From a virus, in IMG/VR virus record IMGVR_UViG_3300025869_000045, positions 1 to 34,339 of that record: a stretch of 34,339 nucleotides of DNA, one strand, 5' to 3'. The notes below the pieces were generated by a model. It did no database searches. It saw only the letters and a program-made list of their open reading frames with translations, and was not told where the DNA came from. Made by a program: the position numbers and the translations under genes. This document shows, piece after piece, positions 8,630 through 17,700 of this stretch (position 1 is its first letter; every line of letters begins with the position of its first letter).

Positions 8630-9315
8630 TTATCTATAATATAATTTCCCCACATTTTGTGAGATTCTTTTGTTGGATGTTTTCTTTCATGAAATGTACC
8701 ATTATTATTATTTAAATAATAGTACATATCATCCATATCTATCTTTAAGTAATCTAATCCTAATTGTTCAGTATCTCTACCAAATTTATCAATTTTTGTT
8801 TTAGGTTCAGTTACGTTTTCGTATTTATAAAAAGCATTAAAAAAATAATAATCAATGCCATTAAGTTCACATATTGAAATCAATGATTGAATATAATTAA
8901 ATGTTCTAATATATGATGGTATTAATTCATTCTGATGTAATACAAATATGTCCTCAGTTGTTTTATCTTTATCATTATCTCCCCACTTATCATAACCAAC
9001 CCACAATCTTTCTTGTTGATACTCACTTCCTGTCCACCATTCAAATCTTGTTGGTGATGTCCAACCAATTATAAGTTTAAATTCATCAGACTCAACCCAA
9101 CCACTTTCTTCACTCCAAGTTTTATGAGTTGAAATCCATTGATTTATATCTCTCATAGTATTTCTAAAAATATAATCATTAGAAACACCAGCTGATGCAT
9201 TATTACAATCAATAAAACCTATTTCATCTGCAATTATTTTTGAAAACCTTTCGTTTTCTTTATTTTCTAATTCTGCTCCCCAAGTTACAGAATCTCCAAT
9301 AGAATATAATATCAT
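8620..9315 (-). CDS. SGNH/GDSL hydrolase-like protein
   Basis: This 231-residue protein starts MILYSIGDSVTWGAELE. GDSVTWG (7-13) matches block I of the SGNH family, with nucleophile Ser9. SAGVSNDYI (41-49) supplies the block II Gly43, and HPTKESHKMWG near the C-terminus resembles block V with His219. The middle segment IIGWTSPTRFEWW (82-94) is a form I associate with phage members of this group. The block III Asn is not obvious. SGNH enzymes remove or move acyl groups on sugars and lipids. It has no signal peptide, so an intracellular or virion-associated role is likely. It sits between the primase (4-base ATGA overlap) and the Mre11-Rad50 gene (10-base overlap). Its substrate cannot be read from the sequence. 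Confidence 0.7.
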   Translation of the reverse strand: MILYSIGDSVTWGAELENKENERFSKIIADEIGFIDCNNASAGVSNDYIFRNTMRDINQWISTHKTWSEESGWVESDEFKLIIGWTSPTRFEWWTGSEYQQERLWVGYDKWGDNDKDKTTEDIFVLHQNELIPSYIRTFNYIQSLISICELNGIDYYFFNAFYKYENVTEPKTKIDKFGRDTEQLGLDYLKIDMDDMYYYLNNNNGTFHERKHPTKESHKMWGNYIIDKWL

Positions 9316-10256
9316 AAACCTTTTAATTTTTGTGATATAATATCACCAAATCCTGTCTTTTTAGATTCTTTTAATTTATTATTTACTTCTGTGAATCCCA
9401 TATCAGATGCATCTTTATCTGTGGGTTTAATATTTTTTGTAGAAATACCTTGATTACTAAATTGCATAGTATAATGTAACGCTTGTTGTTGAGCATCTTC
9501 ATCTAATAAGATGTTAATGTTTTTTACTCTATTTTTAAATATAGCCTCGTTTAATTTAGTAGGAATAAATTTACCCAAAATAGGAATAGAATTTCTTTTA
9601 ACTGCCATTGCATCAAATACACCTTCTACTAAAGTTATTGGTTCGCTCCAATTTATTTGGTTTTCGAACATAATAACATTTTTCGAAACTGGTGGATTCT
9701 TGTATTTAAACTTTTCTTCAGAGTGTATAGAACGTGCAATGAAGTAATTAAGTCTATTATCCAAATCATAGGAAGGAATAATAATACGATTGGAATACAT
9801 ACCAGTATCACAATAACCGATATTATATCTTGTAATATCTTCTTTAGTAATACCCCTTTCCTCTGCATACTTGAGAGCCTTTTTATAAACAGGTTTTATT
9901 TTACCTGTTGGTACTTTTAAAAGTGATTTAAATTCACTTGGTAATCGTAACTCTACTCTCTCATCAACAGTATCTTTATTGTAAACTACATAATCATCAC
10001 CATAGATTTCAAATAACTTTTTCTGTTTACGAGAATCTACATGAAGTCTTTTTAATAATCTCTGTATCTTTCTACCTTTTGCATCACAAACCCAACAATG
10101 CCAATATTGTGTTTTAATATTAACTTGTAGTTTTTTCTTATGATGATGACAAAAAGGACAGAAATGTGCCTGTTCATCATTTTTCATAGATGTTCCAGGC
10201 CCTAGAACATCGTTTAATATATTAATAACTTCTTGTTTCTCGTGATGTGAGAGCAT
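9312..10256 (-). CDS. DNA primase, DnaG-like with zinc ribbon and TOPRIM domain
   Basis: This 314-residue protein has a CHC2-type zinc ribbon at the N-terminus (Cys33-Pro-Phe-Cys36 and Cys54-Trp-Val-Cys57) preceded by a short helix. A DnaG-like core follows (ITRYNIGYCDTG, 141-152; NRIIIPSYD, 156-164), then a TOPRIM module with Glu211 in TLVEGVFDAM and the acidic pair Asp252/Asp254 in LLDEDAQ. It would synthesise RNA primers at the phage fork. No helicase domain is attached and no partner helicase is in the window. It heads the unit primase, SGNH, Mre11-Rad50, RmlB, RmlC. A TAnnTTTG-type promoter element lies 20 bases before its ATG. Confidence 0.9.
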   Translation of the reverse strand: MLSHHEKQEVINILNDVLGPGTSMKNDEQAHFCPFCHHHKKKLQVNIKTQYWHCWVCDAKGRKIQRLLKRLHVDSRKQKKLFEIYGDDYVVYNKDTVDERVELRLPSEFKSLLKVPTGKIKPVYKKALKYAEERGITKEDITRYNIGYCDTGMYSNRIIIPSYDLDNRLNYFIARSIHSEEKFKYKNPPVSKNVIMFENQINWSEPITLVEGVFDAMAVKRNSIPILGKFIPTKLNEAIFKNRVKNINILLDEDAQQQALHYTMQFSNQGISTKNIKPTDKDASDMGFTEVNNKLKESKKTGFGDIISQKLKGL

Positions 10257-10275
10257 AATTACACTTTTAACAATA

Positions 10276-10290
10276 CAAATATACGAAAAA
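10276..10290 (-). promoter_or_regulatory. Candidate host-type promoter for the primase operon
   Basis: The minus strand reads TTTTTCGTATATTTG, ending 20 bases before the primase ATG. TATATTTG fits the TAnnTTTG -7 element known for Bacteroidetes promoters. The same TTTTTCGTATATTT string precedes the lysozyme-like gene at 33221. Confidence 0.5.
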
Positions 10291-10294
10291 TATT

Positions 10295-10789
10295 TTAATT
10301 ATCCAAGTCTTTTCTAAAAAACTTTCCTAATAAATTATCATTTAGGGATAAATCATCTCCTAATACATCGTGTGCAAATTGTTCTTGTAGTTCATAATAG
10401 GTTAAAGCCTTCTTTCCTTTACAGAATCTAAGTATTTCTAACTTTAGTGTATCATTGATATCACTTCTTCTATCTTCTTCTAAAGCCAGTGCATTAGAAT
10501 GAAACCACAACTGTACTGTTGCATTTGATGAACGATAATCTAACCAATTAGATTCTTTTTCAACCATTTCATATTTCTTCATTCTCTTATCTGTAAGAGC
10601 AGCTGTTTCTTTTTTACCAAACTTTCGTTTCCTAATAGAAACTACTTGTTTTTTACCAATGTAAAATTCACCTGTAATTCCATTAGTTATTTTGTATATA
10701 AAACCAAATGTACCATCTGGCATATCTGATAGTTCTGTTATACTTTTTGAATTATATGTCCAACCCATAGTTAAAAATCTTGAAATCAT
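10295..10789 (-). CDS. GIY-YIG-type endonuclease domain protein
   Basis: GFIYKITN (31-38) and EFYIGKK (43-49), counted from the longest frame start at 10795, match the two strands of the GIY-YIG nuclease core. ESNWLDYRSSN follows at 81-91, as in many short phage members of this group. The C-terminal half is helical and charged, without a recognised DNA-binding domain. I chose the third-codon ATG at 10789 because AAAGG lies 7 bases before it; the frame's first ATG (10795) is only 1 base from that site. The gene overlaps the end of the sulfotransferase gene by about 38 bases. It could be a free-standing homing endonuclease of the Seg type or a repair/processing nuclease. The family is fairly sure; activity is not shown. 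Confidence 0.7.
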   Translation of the reverse strand: MISRFLTMGWTYNSKSITELSDMPDGTFGFIYKITNGITGEFYIGKKQVVSIRKRKFGKKETAALTDKRMKKYEMVEKESNWLDYRSSNATVQLWFHSNALALEEDRRSDINDTLKLEILRFCKGKKALTYYELQEQFAHDVLGDDLSLNDNLLGKFFRKDLDN

Positions 10790-11324
10790 TTTCATACCTT
10801 TCTTTTATGATATTCTTCATCCAATCTTCAGTATAAAATGCATTGTAATACATTTCTTGTTTTAAAGTTGGATGTTTATCATAAATTGGATTTTTGTTTA
10901 AATGTGGTATTTTTGAATTATGATTTAGTTTATTTAATAATTTTTTTATTTCATCTTCATAGTTTTCATATCTTGCTATATATGATACCTGTTTATCTTC
11001 AGTTCTACCAGCATTTATATAATAACTTTGAGGAAGTATATCTAAGTGATTTTCATTATAAGTTTTTAAAAAAGTTTGAAAATCATACTTAAACTCATTT
11101 TTTCGTAATCTATGTAAATAAGCAGAAACCATTCTTGTATATGGATTTCGTACTATTGTAAATATAAAAAACTTTGAAACATCATTTAATGCTCTAATAG
11201 AATCGTGTACAGCAATAGTTTCTGTTCCATCTATCTTATTAAGAATATTTGTTAGGGATGTTCCACCAGTTTTTGGTATATGAATGTAAGCCCACTTCTG
11301 AGCTCTGTTTAAAAGTAAACCCAA
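10752..11324 (-). CDS. Sulfotransferase (carbohydrate type, PAPS-dependent)
   Basis: This 190-residue protein has the two PAPS-binding signatures of the Sulfotransfer_2 group: IHIPKTGGTSL (14-24; 5'-phosphosulfate loop) and IVRNPYTRMVSAYLH (57-71; 3'-phosphate site with Arg59 and Ser67). The C-terminal ERYENDFKIFNYGL is also characteristic. Such enzymes transfer sulfate from PAPS to hydroxyls, usually of sugars; the acceptor here is unknown. The frame opens with TTG at 11324-11322. There is no ATG before the PAPS loop and no clear Shine-Dalgarno sequence, so translation may depend on the 60-residue gene that ends 10 bases upstream. Bacterial Sulfotransfer_2 proteins are often longer, so this is a compact version. 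Confidence 0.85.
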   Translation of the reverse strand: MGLLLNRAQKWAYIHIPKTGGTSLTNILNKIDGTETIAVHDSIRALNDVSKFFIFTIVRNPYTRMVSAYLHRLRKNEFKYDFQTFLKTYNENHLDILPQSYYINAGRTEDKQVSYIARYENYEDEIKKLLNKLNHNSKIPHLNKNPIYDKHPTLKQEMYYNAFYTEDWMKNIIKERYENDFKIFNYGLDI

Positions 11325-11334
11325 GATAGGAAAT

Positions 11335-11517
11335 TTATCGTGATACTGAATCAGAGTATTTTTTCTGATTTAACTTTCCGCCTCTTGCTTGTCCAAGTGC
11401 TTTATCATCTTTGTGAAGTTTGTTTACTTCATCTGCAGATAAAGGTGTTTTATCTTTTCCTGTATTCGCTAATTTAGCGAATTCTGATTTTTCGTATAAT
11501 TCTTCTATTGATGCCAT
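11335..11517 (-). CDS. Small hydrophilic protein of unknown function (60 residues)
   Basis: I do not recognise this gene. The product begins MASIEELYEKSEFAKLANTG, is highly charged and helical in character, and ends with a basic, Gly/Lys/Gln-rich tail (GQARGGKLNQKKYSDSVSR). It has no membrane segment, signal or Cys. Expression looks strong: a perfect AAAGGAG lies about 8 bases before the ATG, and a TATATTTATAT promoter core sits about 24 bases upstream. It falls between a virion gene and the sulfotransferase gene and may be a minor virion or DNA-associated protein, which is only a guess. Confidence 0.7.
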   Translation of the reverse strand: MASIEELYEKSEFAKLANTGKDKTPLSADEVNKLHKDDKALGQARGGKLNQKKYSDSVSR

Positions 11518-11537
11518 ATTAGTATCTCCTTTGTATT

Positions 11538-11549
11538 ATATAAATATAG
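11538..11549 (-). promoter_or_regulatory. Candidate late promoter core
   Basis: The minus strand reads CTATATTTATAT, ending 20 bases before the ATG at 11517, with an AAAGGAG ribosome-binding site in between. It is one of six copies of this core in front of virion-region units. Confidence 0.5.
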
Positions 11550-11550
11550 A

Positions 11551-12702
11551 TTAAGTATCAAAACGAATAATGATGCTCATATCATAATCTGGTAAATTTT
11601 TAATTGGAGTAGGTAATTTAGCAACGGCTACCATCTCGTTGTTATCATTATATAATCCTACTGTTGTTATGTATGGTGTTAAATAAGAACCTGTTGGGTC
11701 AGTTTGTCTATGAGTATCATAATCATTCCAACTACCTGTTGTACTTCCATCATAAGATGAAGTATATGCTGATTTTTTATCTATATCAATTACTTCTGTA
11801 ATCTTTTTTGTACCACCTGGTATTACGTTATTTATTTTTGTAATTTCAAAATCATAAGAACCACTTATATTTACACTAACCGCTGATGGATTTTGCGATG
11901 TATTAAACTCTCCAGCATTTGCAGTAACTAAAACTTCTGTTTCGTAAATTGTTTTTGTTGATTTAAAATCAAGTGTATAATTAATGAAAGAGGTTGCGTT
12001 GGTAAGTACAATTAATCCCTCGGAATAAAAAATATTTCCATACTTTACCTCATCTATATTCAATCCATCGAAATCAAGTGGAACAGATGTTTGTAATGTA
12101 CCCGAAATTAAATCAATTAATACTATTGTAACTATATCAGTATCTCCACCAAATGTTAATGTAGCTAATCCTGTTTCTACATCAAATGAACTAATTGTTC
12201 CTGTAAACTCTTCATTATCAGCATCTTTAATTGTTATTATTTCTTGTTCAAAATCTAATAACACTAAGGTGTAAAGAGGGTTAGATGATGTTAAACCACC
12301 AGTTGAATTATCTGAAAATGTTATTTCATTATCGTTATCTATTAGTGTTACAGAACCTGCTTTTATTTTTTCACCAAATACTGATTGAGGTATTTTTACT
12401 ATTTGAGCAGATGAACCTAAATTTCTTTCTTCAGATATATTACCAATATTTTTTACTTTACCAATTAATGTAAAAGTATTTCCTATATTAGAATAATATT
12501 TTGATTTAAGACTTGTATATAAAGGTGATGTATAAATAGTAGAACCATTTACAGTTACATTATTAGCAGAACCACTATCAAAAGAACCACGAGATTCTTC
12601 TTCAGCCGTAATTACTGCGTAATCATCTTGAGTAACTGTCCAAGATTTATGAACTTGGAAAGCTCTTTTACTTACATTTGATTTTGGAATTGTTTTTAAC
12701 AT
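11551..12702 (-). CDS. Virion structural protein, paralogue of the gene at 12782-13993
   Basis: This 383-residue protein begins MLKTIPKSNVSKRAFQVHKS and has a Ser/Thr/Asn-rich beta-type composition. It contains FGEKIKAGSVTLIDN, KYGNIFYSEGLIVLTN and the C-terminal TTVGLYNDNNEMVAVAK. Each has a counterpart in the upstream gene's product (KEKMDAGNW..., GYGKFYPDQGIIVLN, TTVGLLNDANETIAVAK), so the two arose by duplication. I associate this pattern with abundant structural proteins of marine myoviruses, but the exact role (baseplate rim, fibre connector or similar) is not known to me. It stands as its own unit between a terminator with a promoter core upstream and the next promoter downstream. GAGGAG precedes its ATG. 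Confidence 0.7.
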   Translation of the reverse strand: MLKTIPKSNVSKRAFQVHKSWTVTQDDYAVITAEEESRGSFDSGSANNVTVNGSTIYTSPLYTSLKSKYYSNIGNTFTLIGKVKNIGNISEERNLGSSAQIVKIPQSVFGEKIKAGSVTLIDNDNEITFSDNSTGGLTSSNPLYTLVLLDFEQEIITIKDADNEEFTGTISSFDVETGLATLTFGGDTDIVTIVLIDLISGTLQTSVPLDFDGLNIDEVKYGNIFYSEGLIVLTNATSFINYTLDFKSTKTIYETEVLVTANAGEFNTSQNPSAVSVNISGSYDFEITKINNVIPGGTKKITEVIDIDKKSAYTSSYDGSTTGSWNDYDTHRQTDPTGSYLTPYITTVGLYNDNNEMVAVAKLPTPIKNLPDYDMSIIIRFDT

Positions 12703-12719
12703 ACCGGTATTACTCCTCT

Positions 12720-12731
12720 ATATAAATATAT
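12720..12731 (-). promoter_or_regulatory. Candidate late promoter core
   Basis: The minus strand reads ATATATTTATAT, ending 17 bases before the ATG at 12702, with GAGGAG in the leader. It lies just past the terminator of the upstream unit, which supports a true transcription start here. Confidence 0.55.
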
Positions 12732-12736
12732 GGAAA

Positions 12737-12763
12737 CAAAAAACCCCACTCGTGGTGGGGTTT
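12737..12763 (-). terminator. Rho-independent terminator after the 12782-13993 gene
   Basis: On the minus strand AAACCCCAC, a 5-base loop and GTGGGGTTT form a perfect 9-base-pair stem (arms 12755-12763 and 12741-12749), followed by more T residues. It begins 19 bases after the stop of the gene ending at 12782. Confidence 0.9.
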
Positions 12764-12781
12764 CTTAAACGTTAAGTTCTT

Positions 12782-13993
12782 TTAGAAATCAAGTTTAACT
12801 TTTATTAATACTTCTTTATCAAATGATTTAGGAATTGGTTGTGATGTTTTAGCCACCGCAATCGTTTCGTTTGCATCATTTAGTAATCCAACAGTTGTAA
12901 TAAATGTTCTTGGGTCTTTTTCAAAAGTTGATTCTGCAAATGAACCATCTGAACCTGTTACGAATGTTGGGTTATTAGAGAAGTTATATTCTCTGTTTGT
13001 TGCTCTTACAAAGTAATGTGAAGTAGAAACATTTTCTGTTCTTCTTGCTTGGAAATCTCCACCACCTCTAATTGCCTCATGTAATAAGAAATGATTTTGT
13101 CCTTCTCTTGTAATTCCTTCATATATACTAGCACCACTATTAGAACCACTATCTACTGATGTTCCAATTGTTTGATGAATTGCCGTTGGGTTAAGAACTA
13201 TGATTCCTTGGTCTGGATAGAATTTACCATATCCTCTACCATTTGAATCAATTAAAGAATTTATAGTAGCTTCTGATTCAGTACCTAAGTTTAATGAACC
13301 ACTACCTACATTAAATATTCTTCCAGCCTTACCAACTGAATCTGAAAATTTCTTTCCACTATTATCAATGAAGTTAAATGTTTGATTAGAACCACTTAAT
13401 ATTACTGACCAGTTTCCTGCATCCATTTTCTCTTTGTAACGGGCACGAGCTACATTGATTATATAGATATCATCCGATTCGTGTCCATCTTCTGTTGAAC
13501 CTGAATAGAATTTAAATTTATCATCTCCTTGGTCTAAAAGTAATTGTTTGTATTGAGCATAAGTTGCTTTACTTGCCAATGTTGAACTATCATCGTTAGT
13601 TAGGGATACTGAACCACTTCCGAATTTATGTCCATAAGCAACTGCATATTGAACATCTCCTGCAGATTCGTTATATACATTTACATAGTAGTTTAAACTT
13701 GCGGCTGATTGTGAAGAAGAAGTTACGAAAGTAGATAAACTACCAGTATTACCTGTCCAAAGACCAGTTGTTACAACTTCTACTTTACCATTTACTTGGT
13801 CAAACTCTCCAAATCTTTTATAGATACCATTTGTGATTTGTCCACCACTTGCACCTAACTTATCTCCACCAGTTAAATACTGATTTATAATTGTTGTTAA
13901 TTGTTCTGATGTAAGATTTCCTTGATTAGCATCTAAATAGTTTGCCAATTCTTGTGATAAATTTACTCCAGCTTGTCCTTGTATTGTTGCCAT
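12782..13993 (-). CDS. Virion structural protein, paralogue of the gene at 11551-12702
   Basis: This 403-residue protein starts MATIQGQAGVNLSQELANYL, with a short helical N-terminus (about 1-45) before a long beta-type, Ser/Gly-rich body. Landmarks are RARYKEKMDAGNWSVILSGS, GYGKFYPDQGIIVLN, an aromatic segment SHYFVRATNREYNFSNNP and the C-terminal TTVGLLNDANETIAVAK. The last two-thirds correspond to the downstream paralogue; the N-terminal part does not. AAAGGA precedes the ATG at good spacing. It lies 16 bases after the 14010-14639 gene and is followed by a strong terminator. I take it for a tail or baseplate component; its precise place is unknown. Confidence 0.7.
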   Translation of the reverse strand: MATIQGQAGVNLSQELANYLDANQGNLTSEQLTTIINQYLTGGDKLGASGGQITNGIYKRFGEFDQVNGKVEVVTTGLWTGNTGSLSTFVTSSSQSAASLNYYVNVYNESAGDVQYAVAYGHKFGSGSVSLTNDDSSTLASKATYAQYKQLLLDQGDDKFKFYSGSTEDGHESDDIYIINVARARYKEKMDAGNWSVILSGSNQTFNFIDNSGKKFSDSVGKAGRIFNVGSGSLNLGTESEATINSLIDSNGRGYGKFYPDQGIIVLNPTAIHQTIGTSVDSGSNSGASIYEGITREGQNHFLLHEAIRGGGDFQARRTENVSTSHYFVRATNREYNFSNNPTFVTGSDGSFAESTFEKDPRTFITTVGLLNDANETIAVAKTSQPIPKSFDKEVLIKVKLDF

Positions 13994-14009
13994 ATCTCTT
14001 TATCCTTTA

Positions 14010-14639
14010 TTAACTTGGTTGTACATATGTAACTGTTACAGGAATAGTTTGAGAACCACCTGTTTCATTACCATATACTGTTATAGTTGTTTGTGTTGTT
14101 TGTGTTATATTTGGATTCGGAATAAATGTAAATTGTAATCCCGTCTCTATTGCTGCAGTTGCAGTTATTTCATCTCCTAAGAATGTTGGTGTTGAACTAG
14201 CTCCTGCCGATAATCCACTTCCTACAATCGAACCTGCATTCTTATTAGAAAGAATAACAGTATATCCACTTTGTGTATTACCACTTGGTGAAGTAGTTGG
14301 GGAAAGTTGAACTTGGCCTGAGTTCTGATTTACAGTTATAGAAGGTACACCAAATTCTACTTTTGGAATTTTTGTTGTTCCTTTTGGTAAAGTCACCAAT
14401 TTATATTTTAAGATTTGAGTTTCATCTGGTGAAGCCTCAGTAATCGGAATCGCTTTGATTGCCGCATCATAATATGCACTTCCTTTTGGATGTGCTGGTT
14501 CGTAAAGTGTGTAATCTACCTCATCATCACCTAGTGCGAATTTTGAGATATTTAAACCTTCACCAGATGCTAATTTCTCTCTACCCTTTTTGGTAAGAAT
14601 TGCATCTACTGTTATTTCTGTGTTATTTAAATAAGCCAT
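14010..14639 (-). CDS. Virion structural protein with conserved N-terminal domain and Ig-like C-terminus
   Basis: This 209-residue protein has an N-terminal domain (about 1-95) with ILTKKGREKLASGEGLNIS and KFALGDDEVDYTLYEPAHP, a pattern I recall from many marine and giant-phage structural proteins without a fixed function. From about residue 100 it is Thr/Ser/Gly/Pro-rich with alternating hydrophobics ending TITVYGNETGGSQTIPVTVT, as in an Ig-like sandwich. There are no Cys residues and no signal. AGAGGAAA and a TATATTTATAT core precede the ATG, so this gene heads the unit 14639-12782. The likely role is in the tail or its decorations, by context only. Confidence 0.65.
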   Translation of the reverse strand: MAYLNNTEITVDAILTKKGREKLASGEGLNISKFALGDDEVDYTLYEPAHPKGSAYYDAAIKAIPITEASPDETQILKYKLVTLPKGTTKIPKVEFGVPSITVNQNSGQVQLSPTTSPSGNTQSGYTVILSNKNAGSIVGSGLSAGASSTPTFLGDEITATAAIETGLQFTFIPNPNITQTTQTTITVYGNETGGSQTIPVTVTYVQPS

Positions 14640-14666
14640 AATTAAATTTTCCTCTTGTTATTCAAT

Positions 14667-14677
14667 ATATAAATATA
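14667..14677 (-). promoter_or_regulatory. Candidate late promoter core
   Basis: The minus strand reads TATATTTATAT, ending 27 bases before the ATG at 14639. It lies in the 78-base gap after the giant baseplate gene. A second AT-rich string upstream (TATAAAATACT, near 14680-14690) resembles the T4 late promoter TATAAATA, but the match is imperfect. Confidence 0.5.
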
Positions 14678-14717
14678 AGTATTTTATAAAAATATATTAT
14701 TTCTAATCTTTTATTCG

Positions 14718-17700
14718 TTAATCAACTTCTAAAATTGGTTCTCCACTACCTCTTCCACTATCAGAAACTCTCAATGTATTAGGATTCGTAGTAAATGTTA
14801 CAATAGGCGAACCACCATCTAAAGTTGTTTTACTTGTTTGTGATGAACCTTTAAAAAATGAATTTTCTAATCCACTTGTTAAATCACCAACGTTACTATA
14901 ATGTGTTTCAAAATTACCATCTAATGGAGTAACTTGTACTATATTTCCTGCTACGACTGGGTCGGTTGTTTCAAGTCCATCTGAACCTGTGAATGGTAAT
15001 ATATTTACAATTTGTTTGAATTTAGTTATAGAAACAAATTCTCTTCCCAATGATTCATCACTTGAATTTATATTCTGTGGTACATCTTCTAAATAAGATT
15101 CTTTTAATAAAAATACTTTTACTCTATCTTTTACAAAATTATTATTTTTATCTAATCGTGTTCTAATAGAATGAGAACCACTTCCATATAATCCAAATCC
15201 TAATCTTGATAATGACTCAGCACCCATTCCTATTTGTTGATATGCAGTTGAATCATACGCACCTTGTACTGAACCGGTGAATTGTGCATCTATACTAATA
15301 CTAATACCACCCATATCAGAACCGCTATTTACTGTGATAAATCCTGACTGATTTATATCATCAGAAGCTGATATCTCTGATTCATATACATCATATGAAC
15401 TTGTAACAATTACATCATCTGATGCTGTTACTTCTGCATTAAATGTATTTGTATTACCAACAAGAGAAACTTCTTGTGATGAAGTTACACTTGCTAATAT
15501 CATATGATTATCAGAAGTAATAGATATATCTTCTTGAGTATTTACTTCACTACTATATTGATTGTTTTCTGCAGTAGTTGGTTTTAATTCTAATTTACTT
15601 CTTTCAAGTATATGTGGTTCAATTAATAATCCACTTATTGTTTTTGCTCTACTTGGTATAAGTGATTCTAAAGTAGTAAATAATGATTTATCAATATATC
15701 TAACCAACTGTATGTACTCTTGGAAATTTAAATTATATCTATCAAAATAATAATTTCTAAGATTTTTTAGTTTAGTATATGAATCTTTATAATCATCACT
15801 TGGGTCTCCAATGTAATCATCTATACTAAATGAACCAAGAGATTTCATTATATCCATATTGATTTCTTTTATAGGAGAAAAGAATAATCCTAATTTATTA
15901 GAATCAATAGGAGATTGGTCGTATGATTTTTTAGTTGCTCTACTTCTATAATTTAAATTAGATTCTAATGTTTGTGTTTCAAATCTAACTTTATTTCCAA
16001 AACTAAAACCTGTTTGTGGAACTTTAGCAGTTACTGTTCTTTCGTATGGTTGGTATTGATAAGGATAATCAGATACACTTAAAAAATTAGATGCAGTTAC
16101 AAACGGCTCGTAAGTGTTTATAACCGAAACATTTTTTATTTCAGTATCAGCGTTTCTATCTTTTGGATATTCAAAATCCAATCTTAAAATTAAATCATCT
16201 GTTGATGAAGAAACATGGTTACCATCAATTGCATCAGGTAGTAATGTGTGATTAGTAACTACCGATTCACTCAATGGAGATGTCCATAATCTAAACTCAT
16301 CTAATGAACCAGTTAATGTGTTTCCACCAATATATAATTCACTTCCACTATCCCATGCCTTTGTTGTGGTTGTAAGTATCGTACTTACTTCATTTCTGAT
16401 TCTTCCTTGAAATCCTTCTTTAACATATAAGTTAAAATTATCAGATGTACTTCCACTTTCTCTTGAAACTACTATTTGAGTATATTCTTCATTAAATAAA
16501 GGAGTTACTGCTGTACTTGCAGATTCTTCACCTACTGTTAACTTTACACTTGCAAGTGAACCTGTATTTTTTATAATATCTAAAGACCAATTTGATGCAC
16601 TTATTATTTGTTGGTCTTGTTGTTGATTCGTATTTACTCTAACCTCAACTGCGTTTGGAAAAGTTGATGAGTATTCTTTCCAAGGTACTATAATAGAAGA
16701 ACTACCACTAATATTAATTGAACTAGTTCTATCTTCAAATGTAAAATCACTTGTTGCACTTTCACTAGATACATCTTGTGGTCCACCAAATTCCATTATA
16801 GTTAATAATGATGCAGGTACACCATAACAACTCATTGCAGCGTGTATTGCTCTTTTTGTACCTTTTGTTTTTAATAAGTAAGGTAAGTTATTTAATATTC
16901 TTCTCCATATTTCTTGTTGTCTATCTTTACCACTCATTTCAGATGCCTGTGTACCATCCGAGTTCTTTCCAAATGCATATTCCCAAAGTAGTTGTGATTT
17001 AACTCCCATATCAGCATCGAATCCTAAAGATTCTAACATATGATAAATTAATTCTGAATTTATACCTCGTTCAAATTTATGTTCTGATTTCTTAGATTGA
17101 GAACTTGCCTTTATATGTGAATAGATAACATCAAAATGTTGGCCAATCATATCAAAGAATAAAATAAAATCACTACTATTATTATCATCTTGAAGATGTT
17201 GTGGTAAATTATTTACAAATCTTGAAGAGTTTGTTGTATCATAAGTTGATGCATTTTCATAAAGTGAGTTATACCAAGAACTTACATCAGAACTAGATGA
17301 TAATTCATTACCACCTGCACCAGGATATGTTATTCCATCAATTGATGATGAGGTATATAAGAATTTTTCAAACGAATCAAATCCTTTTTTAAGATTGTTT
17401 ATTTTTCCAAGAGTTCTTTTTGATTCATTTTGAATTGCAATTGAACTTGTTACCGAACCTGTAATTTGTGTTGATGTTCCACTACCGAAATCAATTAAAC
17501 TACCTGATACTAAACCATTATATTTTGTTTCGTATGATTCTATAAGTTGTACTTTGTAGAAGAAGTTAGCCACTCTTTCTTTTGCTGAGGAGTATTTTAC
17601 AAATCCTTTCCAGTCTATCTCGTAGTTTTCATTACTTTCTACATATGTACCAGATTCATCTTCATTAAGTTGAGTTGAAGAAGTAACAAAGTTTATATCT

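Noticed and set aside
14660-14695. T4-type late promoter TATAAATA
   Set aside because: TATAAATA occurs in many of the upstream gaps, but on the strand opposite to the genes. On the coding strand the consistent string is TATATTTATAT, so I annotate that instead.
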